Origin: Kiritimatiellales bacterium
GTDB lineage: Bacteria; Verrucomicrobiota; Kiritimatiellia; Kiritimatiellales; Pontiellaceae
DNA: 41,534 bases
Assembly (NCBI GenBank): GCA_003246265.1
Contig: QKAU01000020.1
Location: 1 to 41,534, forward strand
Direction: 5' to 3'
Both the position numbers and the translations under genes were made by a program. Below the pieces are notes generated by a model. That model did not search any database. It saw only the letters and a program-made list of their open reading frames with translations, and was not told the origin of the DNA. This document shows positions 6,894-14,950 of the stretch, in pieces (the first letter of the stretch is position 1; each line of letters starts with the position of its first letter).

Positions 6894-7991
6894 TCAGGCC
6901 CGGCGGCGGAGCGGTGCGCACAGTTTGGCTAGCAGGGTCTCGACCATCAGCTCGTGGGGAATGGCGCCTTCGGATAGCATCCGTTCGTGGGTATCCACCA
7001 CCAGGCGCTTGCCGGCGGCGAGGTGCCGTACGGCATAGGGCGCGGCCTGGCTGGCCAGCTTGCCGGCCCGGAACCAATGCATCTTGCGCGGGTCGTCGGC
7101 CACCTCCGCGAAATAGTCGTCGATCTCCGGATCGTTGCTCCACTGGATGCGGTTGCCGTTGAAGCGCAACCAGCCGGCCTCGATGTATTCCCGGAAGCGC
7201 AGCAGGTTGTGGTAGAGCCCTTCGAGCTGGATCACCAGCCCCACCGCCGTCTGTTTCTGGAAGAGCAGCTGGCGGAACAGGCGGATCGCCTCCCCCAGCC
7301 TCCGCTCCGCAACCGCATCGAAGAAATCGAACGCACCGGCCTCGGCGGAGGGCGAAGTGATGGCCTGGATGTCGGCCAGCGCAACCTGCCGGTCGCCCCC
7401 CTTGTAGAGGACCATCTTCTCGACCTCGTTCATGATCTGCCGCGTCTCGAATCCGGTGCGGTCGATGAACGCCTCGGCGGCGGCGGAGTCGATGGAAAAA
7501 CCTTCGCGCCGGAAGAGGGCGATGGCGCGCTGGAGCGCCACCGGGCGAGCTTCGTAGTCGCGCTCGGGAATATCGAAGGCCTGCACCTCGGCCAGCTCCT
7601 TGAGGGTCTTGCAGAAGGCGGAGCGCCCGTCGATACCCGGCGTCGAGACGACGAGGAACTGGTCCGGCGCCAATCCCGCCTTGAGGTCTCCGGCCAGCTC
7701 TCCGAGCCGCCGCTTCACCAGCTCGTTCTTCATTGCCACGCCGTTGCCGAGGAACCCGGCATCGCGGAACCAGACCACCTTCCTTCCGCCGAAGAGGCCG
7801 ACCGTGCGGAAAGCCGCGATGCAGGCATCGACCGCGGCGGCGGCCGCATCGACCGTCATGGCGCTTCCGTCGATCGTTTCGAGGCAAAGGGGCTGTTCGG
7901 CGGGGGGGCAGAGCTCGTCCACCTTCTTGCGGGCGTTGAGCCCGACCAGGTATTCATCGTTGCCGTGAAATAGAAATAGGTTGCCCGCCAT
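6894..7991 (-). CDS. holA: DNA polymerase III delta subunit
   Basis: A 365-residue clamp-loader subunit that opens the beta sliding clamp within the DNA polymerase III holoenzyme. The N-terminus LFLFHGNDEYL matches the HolA opening strand (no functional Walker A, as usual). It is followed by SMTVDAAAA, AFRTVGLFGGRKVVWFRD and VVSTPGIDGRSAFCKTLKE. The sensor and helical parts include FIDRTGFETRQIMNEVEKMVLY and FFDAVAERRLGEAIRLFRQLL. The ATG at 7991 has AGGAAG about 7 bases upstream; a longer in-frame start at 8021 is less likely. It diverges from the HIT gene over 73 bases. Confidence 0.9.
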   Translation of the reverse strand: MAGNLFLFHGNDEYLVGLNARKKVDELCPPAEQPLCLETIDGSAMTVDAAAAAVDACIAAFRTVGLFGGRKVVWFRDAGFLGNGVAMKNELVKRRLGELAGDLKAGLAPDQFLVVSTPGIDGRSAFCKTLKELAEVQAFDIPERDYEARPVALQRAIALFRREGFSIDSAAAEAFIDRTGFETRQIMNEVEKMVLYKGGDRQVALADIQAITSPSAEAGAFDFFDAVAERRLGEAIRLFRQLLFQKQTAVGLVIQLEGLYHNLLRFREYIEAGWLRFNGNRIQWSNDPEIDDYFAEVADDPRKMHWFRAGKLASQAAPYAVRHLAAGKRLVVDTHERMLSEGAIPHELMVETLLAKLCAPLRRRA

Positions 7992-8064
7992 GTGATTCTT
8001 CCTGTTCCAAAGCCGGTACATTATGATTTAATGCCGCTCTTTGGAAACGAAAACGGGAACCGGC

Positions 8065-8547
8065 ATGCAAAAGACGATCTGGGCACCATGGCGCATCGAA
8101 TACCTCCTGGGCGAAAAGGAGGGCGGCTGCTTCCTCTGCCGGATGTTCGCGGAGGAGCGGGACCGGGAAAACCTGCTGCTGCGGCGCGGAAGAAGCTGTG
8201 CCGTGCTGATGAACCGCTACCCCTACACCAGCGGCCACCTGATGGTCGCCCCCTACCGCCACCTCGAGCACCTCAGGGACCTCTCGACGGAGGAGCGCGC
8301 CGAAATGGCCGACCTGGCCATCGAGACGGTGGAGATCCTCAAGGCGGTGCTGAAGCCGGATGGACTCAACCTGGGCTACAACCTCGGGGCCGCCGCCGGT
8401 GCCGGGCTCAGGGACCACCTCCACCAGCACGTCGTGCCACGCTGGATCGGCGACACCAACTTCATGCCGGTCCTCGCCGACACGCGCGTCATGCCGCAGG
8501 CACTGCTGGCTCAGTACGATGTCCTGGCCCCCCACTTCGCCGCCTGA
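8065..8547 (+). CDS. HIT-family nucleotide hydrolase/phosphorylase
   Basis: A 160-residue protein with the typical opening WAPWRIEYL and a zinc-type pair CFLC (C22, C25). The catalytic HIT signature is HLHQHVVPRW, with histidines 118, 120 and 122. HIT enzymes of this length cleave dinucleoside polyphosphates such as Ap4A or adenylylated substrates; the exact substrate cannot be read from sequence. LMNRYPYTSGHLMVAPYRH and the NLGYNLGAAAGAG segment are family hallmarks. The ATG at 8065 was chosen over a TTG at 8041 because IWAPWR belongs near the N-terminus. The conserved fourth family histidine also seems present (H91-93 region). Confidence 0.92.
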   Translation: MQKTIWAPWRIEYLLGEKEGGCFLCRMFAEERDRENLLLRRGRSCAVLMNRYPYTSGHLMVAPYRHLEHLRDLSTEERAEMADLAIETVEILKAVLKPDGLNLGYNLGAAAGAGLRDHLHQHVVPRWIGDTNFMPVLADTRVMPQALLAQYDVLAPHFAA

Positions 8548-8636
8548 AGGCGTGCGGCGTCGGCAATCGATATTTTTTGAACGCTTGGTGGCCGGCGCGG
8601 TCACATCGATGGTCAATTCTTAACAAGGAGATGCGA

Positions 8637-9623
8637 ATGGCGGGAATCGAACTGATCAACCAGAAGGTGCGCGAGCAGGCCGCCTTCGTCCCCGTGCTCA
8701 AGAACGAAATCGGCAAGGTGATCGTCGGGCAGGAGTACCTGGTCGACCGTCTGATCATCGGCATGCTCTCCAACGGGCATGTGCTGCTGGAAGGCGTTCC
8801 CGGCCTGGCCAAGACGCTCACGATCAACACGCTCGCCCGGGCGCTCGACACCTCCTTCCAGCGCATCCAGTTCACCCCCGACCTCCTTCCCGCCGACCTC
8901 GTCGGCACGCTGATCTACAACCAGAAGGACGGCGCCTTCGTCATCAAGAAGGGGCCGGTCTTCGCCAACGTCATCCTCGCCGACGAAATCAACCGCGCCC
9001 CCGCGAAGGTGCAGAGCGCGCTGCTCGAGGCGATGCAGGAAAGGCAGGTGACCATCGGCGACGAGACCTTCAAGCTGCCCTCCCCCTTCCTGGTGATGGC
9101 CACCGAGAACCCGATCGAGCAGGAGGGCACCTACCCGCTGCCCGAGGCGCAGGTCGACCGCTTCATGCTCAAGCTCAAGGTCGGCTATCCGACCCTCGAG
9201 GAGGAGCGCCGCATCCTCGACCGCATGGCCCACACCACCACGGAAATCCCCGTCCATGCCGTGCTCCACCCCGATGAGATCCTCAAGGCGCGCGCCGTGG
9301 TCGACGAGATCTACCTCGACGAGAAGATCAAGGACTACATCCTCTCGATCGTCTTCGCCACCCGCGAACCGGCGAAGTACAACCTCGATCTCGCCGACTA
9401 CATCGCCTACGGTGCCTCGCCGCGCGCCACCATCCACCTCGCGATGGGCGCCCGGGCGCACGCCTTCCTCCAGGGCCGCGGCTACGTCACTCCGCAGGAC
9501 GTCAAGTCCATCGCCCCCGACGTCCTCCGCCACCGCGTCATCGTCTCCTACGAGGCGGAGGCCGAAGAGCTGGACAGCGAGCAGATCGTCGGCAAGATCC
9601 TTTCCGAAATCCCAGTGCCGTAG
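8637..9623 (+). CDS. MoxR-family AAA+ ATPase
   Basis: A 328-residue MoxR ATPase with Walker A GVPGLAKT (residues 53-60), Walker B ILADEINRAP (D116-E117), the MATENPIEQEGTYPLPEAQ sensor segment and the ASPRATIHL arginine-finger/lid region. MoxR proteins remodel or activate vWA-domain partners, which fits the DUF58 and BatA/BatB genes that follow. AAGGAG (8625-8630) lies 6 bases before the ATG at 8637; the ATG at 8631 touches it directly and is rejected. It heads the Bat operon. The 89 bases before it contain a T6 run (8572-8577) but no convincing promoter. Confidence 0.95.
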   Translation: MAGIELINQKVREQAAFVPVLKNEIGKVIVGQEYLVDRLIIGMLSNGHVLLEGVPGLAKTLTINTLARALDTSFQRIQFTPDLLPADLVGTLIYNQKDGAFVIKKGPVFANVILADEINRAPAKVQSALLEAMQERQVTIGDETFKLPSPFLVMATENPIEQEGTYPLPEAQVDRFMLKLKVGYPTLEEERRILDRMAHTTTEIPVHAVLHPDEILKARAVVDEIYLDEKIKDYILSIVFATREPAKYNLDLADYIAYGASPRATIHLAMGARAHAFLQGRGYVTPQDVKSIAPDVLRHRVIVSYEAEAEELDSEQIVGKILSEIPVP

Positions 9624-9697
9624 CGACAGGAGCCTTGCCACAAGGGCGCAACATCCTATCCTTTGAGCCCCATGCGTCTGTTCGCGGCAAATTGATC

Positions 9698-10585
9698 ATG
9701 TCATCCATCGACCATAAAGAGCTGCTGAAAAAGGTCCGCCGGATCCAGATCACGACGAAGCACGCCGTGAACGACGTCTTCGCGGGGCAGTACCACTCCA
9801 CCTTCAAGGGCCGCGGCATGGAGTTCGACGAGGTGCGCGAGTATGTGCCCGGCGACGATATCCGATCGATCGACTGGAACGTCACCGCGCGCACCGGCTC
9901 GCCGCACATCAAGAAGTTCGTCGAGGAGCGCGAGATGACAGTGATGCTGGTTGTCGACGTCAGCGCCTCGCACCTCTTCGGTAGCGGCGCGCAGATGAAG
10001 CGAGACCTCGCCGCCGAGGTCGCCGCCGTGCTGGCCTTCTCTGCCATCCACAACAACGACCGCATCGGCCTGATCCTCTTTTCGGAGGAGGTCGAGAAAT
10101 ACATCCCCCCGAAGAAGGGCACCCGCCACGTGCTGCGCCTCGTGCGCGAAATGCTCTCGCACGAACCGCACGGGCGCGGCACCAACGTCGTACCGGCCCT
10201 TGACTACCTCAACCACGTCAGCCCCCGCCGCAACGTCGCCTTCCTCATCTCCGACTTCCTGTTCAACGACGACTTCGAACAGCTGCTCAAGATCACCGCC
10301 CGCCGCCACGACCTTGTCAGCGTCGTCATCGGCGACAAGCGGGAGATCGCCTGGCCGGACATCGGCGTCGTCCAATGGCACGACGCCGAGACGGGCGAGC
10401 GCTATCTGGTCGACACCTCCAGCCGCGCCGTGCGCGAGCACTTGGCCATCGCGCAGACCCGGAGGTCCGAGGCGGTCGACGCCCTCCTCCGCAAGGCCGG
10501 GATCGACACCGTCCGCCTCTTCGCCGGCGAGCCCTACGACAAGCAGTTCATCGCGTTTTTCCGCCAGCGCGCACAGAGACGCTAG
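9698..10585 (+). CDS. DUF58 (vWA-like) protein
   Basis: A 295-residue cytoplasmic protein that always sits next to MoxR. The DUF58 signature is complete: FKGRGMEFDEVREYVPGDD followed by IRSIDWNVTARTG (residues about 37-67). A vWA-like core then follows with DVSAS (D87, S89, S91), RIGLILFSEEVE, GRGTN and ISDFLFNDDFEQLL. It is thought to be a substrate or partner of MoxR. The ATG at 9698 was chosen because the SSIDHKELLKKVRRIQI helix is the normal family start. It lies 74 bases after moxR; no terminator is visible in the gap. Confidence 0.95.
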   Translation: MSSIDHKELLKKVRRIQITTKHAVNDVFAGQYHSTFKGRGMEFDEVREYVPGDDIRSIDWNVTARTGSPHIKKFVEEREMTVMLVVDVSASHLFGSGAQMKRDLAAEVAAVLAFSAIHNNDRIGLILFSEEVEKYIPPKKGTRHVLRLVREMLSHEPHGRGTNVVPALDYLNHVSPRRNVAFLISDFLFNDDFEQLLKITARRHDLVSVVIGDKREIAWPDIGVVQWHDAETGERYLVDTSSRAVREHLAIAQTRRSEAVDALLRKAGIDTVRLFAGEPYDKQFIAFFRQRAQRR

Positions 10586-10591
10586 CCCCAG

Positions 10592-11587
10592 ATGTACACC
10601 GATAAGCACAGGTCCGGCATGGGTAGCTCCGCGTTCATCCGCGGTGTTGCAGGACTTGCCGCAGCCCTGCTCGCCGGATGCAAACAGGCAGATACGAAAT
10701 CCTGTCCGCAGGATCGCCTGACGGTGGAATATGCGATCGACCGCGACACGATCGGGATCGGCGATCCGGTTGCGCTGGTGGTGACCGCCTACTATCCGAC
10801 CAACGGTGTGCTCGAGCTTCCCGAGCTTGGCCGCGAAAAGGATGTCGTGCAGCTCCGTCGCGAGTGGCAGGCGATCCCGCGCAACGACGGCCTGGAGCAA
10901 TCGCAGGTACGCTACACCCTGACCTCCTTCCGGCTGGGGGACCACACCATTTCGACCAATGCCATCGTCTGCCGCGTCGGCGACGAGCTCTTCGCCACCC
11001 ACTTCCCCCCGGTGGTGGTGCATGTCGGAACGTCGCTGGACGAAGAGGCTTCGTCCGAGCTGGCCGACATCAAGCCGCCGCAGAAGCTGCCGGGGCGGGT
11101 GCCGCCGTGGCTGTGGATCGCCCTGGGTGCGGCACTGGCCGCCTATGCCGTTGGCCTGGCGACCTCCCGGCTATGGCGGCGCCGCGAAGCCCCCGCCCGC
11201 GCCGTTCCGTCCGTTCCGCCGCACGTGGCCGCCTTGCGCGCCCTGGAGGCGCTGCGGAACAGGGGTCTGCTCGAACGCGACGAGTGCGAGCCGTTCTACG
11301 TCGCACTCTCGCTGATCCTCCGGACCTACCTCGAAGGGCGTTTCCACCTCAATGCGCCCGACGAAACAACCGAGGAGATCGTCGAGGAGATGAGCCGTTC
11401 GCCGGAACTTTCGGGAACGCAGCGCAACATCCTCCAGGAGTTCATGCGGCAGGCCGACATGGTCAAGTTCGCCCAGGGCCATCCCGACCGCCAGGCCATG
11501 GAGAGCGCCTTCGACACCACCCGGCGGTTCGTTGAGCAGACGAAGCCGTCCGGCGAACCCACCCCGCAAACCGGCCAGCAGGAATGA
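10592..11587 (+). CDS. BatD-like lipoprotein with DUF4381-type C-terminus
   Basis: A protein of about 331 residues (322 if the ATG at 10619 is used, which gives a cleaner lipoprotein signal). The lipobox is LLAGC at residues 26-30 of the long form. A short beta domain (about residues 40-150) is followed by a membrane segment near WLWIALGAALAAYAVGLA. A helical domain then follows with FYVALSLILRTYLEGRF, ETTEEIVEEMSRS and FMRQADMVKFAQGHPD, the hallmark of BatD/DUF4381 C-termini. It overlaps batA by ATGA. A second, longer BatD is encoded at 14951, so the operon has two proteins of this design. Confidence 0.8.
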   Translation: MYTDKHRSGMGSSAFIRGVAGLAAALLAGCKQADTKSCPQDRLTVEYAIDRDTIGIGDPVALVVTAYYPTNGVLELPELGREKDVVQLRREWQAIPRNDGLEQSQVRYTLTSFRLGDHTISTNAIVCRVGDELFATHFPPVVVHVGTSLDEEASSELADIKPPQKLPGRVPPWLWIALGAALAAYAVGLATSRLWRRREAPARAVPSVPPHVAALRALEALRNRGLLERDECEPFYVALSLILRTYLEGRFHLNAPDETTEEIVEEMSRSPELSGTQRNILQEFMRQADMVKFAQGHPDRQAMESAFDTTRRFVEQTKPSGEPTPQTGQQE

Positions 11588-12546
11588 GACTCACCCATCC
11601 ATATTTTCTTCTGCTCCTGCTGCTGGTACCCCTGCTGGCCTGGCTCCGGCAATGGCTTGCACGCGGACGGTCGATGCAGTTCAGCAGCGGGAAGGCGATC
11701 GAAGGCCTGCCGCGGGGCTGGCGGGTTCGGCTGCAGCCGCTGCTGCCCCTGCTCTTTGCGGTCGGCACCTCCGCGCTTGTCGTCGCGCTTGCCCGGCCGC
11801 AACGGGGTCTGGAGGACAGCCGCGTACGCACCGAGGCCGTCGACATCATCCTGCTGGTCGACCTCTCGGAGTCGATGGACACGCCGGACTTCCAGAAATA
11901 TGGACGGCACATGAGCCGCCTCGACGCCTCCAAGGACGTCATCGAACGCTTCCTCGAAAAGCGGCCGGACGACCGGATCGGCATGGTGGGATTCGCCTCC
12001 CTGCCCTACGCCGTCGCCCCGCTCACCCTCGACCATGCGTGGCTCGTCGACCGCATGCAGGGCCTGCATACCGGGATGCTCGACGGCTCGCGCACCGCCA
12101 TCGGCGACGGCATCGCCTCGGCCGTCAACCGGTTGCGCGAGAGCGAGGCCAGGAGCAAGCTGATCATCCTGCTCACCGATGGCGCGAACAACTTCGGCAC
12201 CCTCTCGCCCGAGAATGCCGCCAGCGCCGCCGCCGCGCTGGGCATCAAGATCTACACCGTCGGCGCGGGGGGCGCGGGCACCGGCTTCTTCATGCGGGGC
12301 CAGGAGGTCGACGAGGACTCCCTGCGCAAGATCGCAAAAACCACCAGAGCCCAGTACTTCCGTGCGCGCGACCTGGAGACGCTCGACACGGTCTACACCG
12401 AGATCGACAAGCTGGAAAAGACCGAGATCGAAGTGCAGAGCTACACTCGCTACGAAGAGACCGCCGGGGGATGGATCGTGGCGGGCATCGTGCTGCTGGC
12501 CCTTGAGCAAGTGCTGAACCTGACGAAACTGGGACGGCTTCCATGA
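11584..12546 (+). CDS. batA: BatA-type membrane vWA protein
   Basis: A 320-residue aerotolerance-type protein: membrane segments about 7-20 and 52-71, a vWA domain about 85-290, and a C-terminal membrane segment near 297-315. The metal-ion-dependent adhesion site is intact, with DLSES (D93, S95, S97), a threonine in GSRTAIGDG, and TDGANN. Such vWA proteins bind partners through a metal ion and are remodelled by MoxR. RPQRG just before the domain is typical. Four-base overlaps join it to both neighbours (ATGA at 11584 and at 12543), so the operon is tightly coupled. Confidence 0.92.
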   Translation: MRLTHPYFLLLLLLVPLLAWLRQWLARGRSMQFSSGKAIEGLPRGWRVRLQPLLPLLFAVGTSALVVALARPQRGLEDSRVRTEAVDIILLVDLSESMDTPDFQKYGRHMSRLDASKDVIERFLEKRPDDRIGMVGFASLPYAVAPLTLDHAWLVDRMQGLHTGMLDGSRTAIGDGIASAVNRLRESEARSKLIILLTDGANNFGTLSPENAASAAAALGIKIYTVGAGGAGTGFFMRGQEVDEDSLRKIAKTTRAQYFRARDLETLDTVYTEIDKLEKTEIEVQSYTRYEETAGGWIVAGIVLLALEQVLNLTKLGRLP

Positions 12547-13544
12547 GGTGGCACAATCCAGACCTGCTGCTTTGGCTGGCCGCCCTGCTGCCGCTGCTGG
12601 CGACTACGGGATGGATGATCCGGAGGCGCGCGCGCCGGTTGTCGCAAATGGCCGACGAGCGCGTCTGGACCACCCTGCTGCCGGGCTACTCCCCCAGGCG
12701 GCAGCGCCTGCACAACCTGCTGCGCATCCTGGCGCTGGCCCTGGCAATCGCCGCGCTCGCCCGCCCCCAGTGGGGATTCAAGTGGGAGGCCGTCAAGCAG
12801 CGCGGCCTAGGGATCATCGTGGCGCTCGACACGTCGAAGAGCATGCTTGCCCAGGACATCAAGCCCAACCGCCTCCAGCAGGCCAAGTGGGGCGTCCGCG
12901 ACCTTGTCAAGGAGTTGACCGGCGACCGCATCGGCATCGTCGCCTTCTCCGGCGACGCCTACCTGCAGTGTCCCGCCACGATCGACTACGCCGCGTTCCT
13001 GATGATGCTCGACGACATCTATGCCGGCATCGTGCCCCTGGGCGGAACCGACCTGGAGCAGGCGCTGGAGACCGCGCTCGACAGTTTCGAGAAGGCGGGC
13101 GAGACACAGTCGGACAAGGTGGTCATCCTCATCTCCGACGGGGAGGGCACCACCGGCGATCCGCTGTCACTGCTGCCGCGGCTGAAGCAGCAGAAGATCC
13201 GCGTCTTTTCGATCGGCGTCGGCACCCGCGAAGGCGAGCTGATCCAGACCTCCGGCGGATTCGTGAAGGACAAGGCGGGCAACGTGGTCAAGAGCACCCT
13301 CCACGAGGATGCGCTGGAGCGGATCGCACTGGAGACCGGAGGCTTCTACGTCCGGTCCGCCCCCGGGGATTTCGGCTTGGAACGGGTCTACCGGCAGGGC
13401 ATCGCCGAGCTGCAACGCGAGGAGCGCGAGTCGCGGATGTCGAAGACCTGGACCGAGCGCTACCAGTGGTTCGTCGGCGCCGCGCTGCTCCTCCTTGCGC
13501 TGGAGGCGGGCCTCCGCCCTACGAAGAGAGGAGGCCGTTCATGA
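12543..13544 (+). CDS. batB: BatB-type membrane vWA protein
   Basis: A 333-residue second vWA protein with the same plan as BatA: membrane segments about 9-25 and 60-74, RPQWG, a vWA domain with a complete site (DTSKS D96/S98/S100, LGGTDLEQAL, ISDGEGT), and a C-terminal membrane segment near WFVGAALLLLALEAG. The typical FSGDAYLQCPATIDY segment is present. BatA and BatB are expected to pair in the membrane. It overlaps batC by ATGA. The batA/batB paralogy is visible directly in the shared motifs and spacing. Confidence 0.92.
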   Translation: MRWHNPDLLLWLAALLPLLATTGWMIRRRARRLSQMADERVWTTLLPGYSPRRQRLHNLLRILALALAIAALARPQWGFKWEAVKQRGLGIIVALDTSKSMLAQDIKPNRLQQAKWGVRDLVKELTGDRIGIVAFSGDAYLQCPATIDYAAFLMMLDDIYAGIVPLGGTDLEQALETALDSFEKAGETQSDKVVILISDGEGTTGDPLSLLPRLKQQKIRVFSIGVGTREGELIQTSGGFVKDKAGNVVKSTLHEDALERIALETGGFYVRSAPGDFGLERVYRQGIAELQREERESRMSKTWTERYQWFVGAALLLLALEAGLRPTKRGGRS

Positions 13545-14449
13545 TACTGCCCACCCATAGGCCCAACAGGCGCCCCACGGCCATCCTGCTGGCCCTGCTC
13601 GCCGCAATCCTGTGCGCCCGCGCGGAGGATACGCCGCGCTCCTCCATGCGCAAGGGCCTGAAGGCCTACCGGGCGGGCGACTACACCAACGCCGTCGGGC
13701 ACCTTGAAAAGACGGTCCCCGAGTTTCCGGACATCGGCAGCTACAACCTGGGGAACGCCAGATTCCGCGCCGGCGATTTCGAGGGCGCGGCCGAGGCCTA
13801 CAACGAGGCGCTGCGCTCGCAGGACCTGGCTCTCCAGGCCAAGGCCTACTTCAACCGGGGGAACGCGCTGCTGGCGCGGACGACCGGCCTCGCTGGCCCC
13901 GAACAGATCGGACTGGCTTCGGAGCTGGCCTTCCAGGCCTCGGACATGTTCGAGAAGGCCATCCTGCTGCAACCGGACGACTTGGCCGCCAAGCAGAACT
14001 ACGAGCGCGCCCGCCGGCTGTGGTTGAAGTTGGAGTTCAACCAGGGCAAGTGGTACTACGACCATGCCGAAGAGCTGCTCAAGCAGTACAAGGCCAAGGA
14101 TGCCCAGGCCCACTACCGGCTGGCGAAGAAGCAGTTTGAACACATCCTGGCCGATATCGAACCAACGGATTCGTCCGCGCGGCAGTACCTCGGCCAGGTC
14201 CGGGAACGGCTGCAAATGCTCGACCTGGCGGTCGAGGCGGCGGAACGCGACCTGGCACTGGCGCTCAAGCAGATCGAGGACTACCAGTACATGCTGGCCG
14301 CCAAGCGGTTGACAACCGGCACCGATGAGCGAAAATACGCGTTCGATCTCAAGCCGGACCTGGAGAAGCGCTACGAGGAGACGATCCAAAAGAACGAGGA
14401 CGTGCTGAAGATCATCCAGGAACTCTCCAACCTCAACATGGTGCAATGA
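13541..14449 (+). CDS. batC: BatC-type TPR protein
   Basis: A 302-residue protein with a signal peptide (TAILLALLAAILCARA) and two to three TPR units: GLKAYRAGDYTNAVGHLEK, NLGNARFRAGDFEGAAEAYNEAL and YFNRGNALLA. A long, charged helical region (about residues 150-300) with coiled-coil character follows. In Bat operons the TPR proteins are periplasmic scaffolds for the vWA proteins. The ATG at 13541 overlaps the batB stop and has GAGGAGG (13529-13535) upstream; the long upstream reading frame is a batB shadow. It ends in an ATGA overlap with the Gln-rich gene. Confidence 0.85.
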   Translation: MILPTHRPNRRPTAILLALLAAILCARAEDTPRSSMRKGLKAYRAGDYTNAVGHLEKTVPEFPDIGSYNLGNARFRAGDFEGAAEAYNEALRSQDLALQAKAYFNRGNALLARTTGLAGPEQIGLASELAFQASDMFEKAILLQPDDLAAKQNYERARRLWLKLEFNQGKWYYDHAEELLKQYKAKDAQAHYRLAKKQFEHILADIEPTDSSARQYLGQVRERLQMLDLAVEAAERDLALALKQIEDYQYMLAAKRLTTGTDERKYAFDLKPDLEKRYEETIQKNEDVLKIIQELSNLNMVQ

Positions 14450-14943
14450 AACGAATTTTGGCCATCCTTATGCTGGCGTGCGCAACGGCACGGGCCGAGA
14501 TGCCCGAGGCCGACGCCACCTATTTCCACCCCGCCGCCAGCCTCTACATCCACGGGGACACCGCGGCCGCCAGCAACCTCGTGGCCCAGGGCCTGGCGGT
14601 ATTCCCCGACGACGGCAAGCTCAAGCGCCTCAAGGAACTGATCGAGCAGCAACAGGAGCAGAAGCAGCAGGACCAGGACCGGCAACAGAACCAGGACGAG
14701 CAGCAACAGGAGCAGGACAACCAGCAGCAGGAGCAACAGCCGCCACAAGACCAGGGGGAGCAGCCACCGCAGGACCAGGGCGGACAGGACCGGCAGCCGG
14801 AGCCTGAACCCCAGAGCGCCGAGGAGATGAGCGCCGACGAGGCGCAGCAGCTGCTCGACGCGATGAAGCAGGACGAAAAGAACAAGCGGCTGCAGCTTCA
14901 CCCGGTGCTGGGAGCACCGGTCCGAGTCGACAAGGATTGGTAG
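14446..14943 (+). CDS. Secreted Gln/Asp/Pro-rich Bat-operon protein
   Basis: A 165-residue protein. A signal peptide (MKRILAILMLACATARA) is followed by a short TPR-like stretch (ASLYIHGDTAAASNLVAQGLAVFPDD). About 65 residues made almost only of Q, D, E, P, G, R and N (residues 65-125) come next, and then a conserved-looking tail with MSADEAQQLLDAMKQDEKN. That tail resembles the 'eeAeqLLdalkedE' end of BatC-type proteins in other Bat operons, so this may be a split-off BatC C-terminal module. The low-complexity region is probably an extended, acidic linker. It overlaps batC by ATGA and precedes batD by 7 bases. Confidence 0.8.
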   Translation: MKRILAILMLACATARAEMPEADATYFHPAASLYIHGDTAAASNLVAQGLAVFPDDGKLKRLKELIEQQQEQKQQDQDRQQNQDEQQQEQDNQQQEQQPPQDQGEQPPQDQGGQDRQPEPEPQSAEEMSADEAQQLLDAMKQDEKNKRLQLHPVLGAPVRVDKDW

Positions 14944-14950
14944 GAGCGTG

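Noticed and set aside
8548-8636. A promoter or terminator between the HIT gene and moxR
   Set aside because: There is a T6 run (8572-8577), but no convincing stem before it and no -35/-10 pair with proper spacing.
12548-13540. N-terminal extension of the BatC frame through batB
   Set aside because: The signal peptide at 13541 and the ATGA overlap with batB set the true start.
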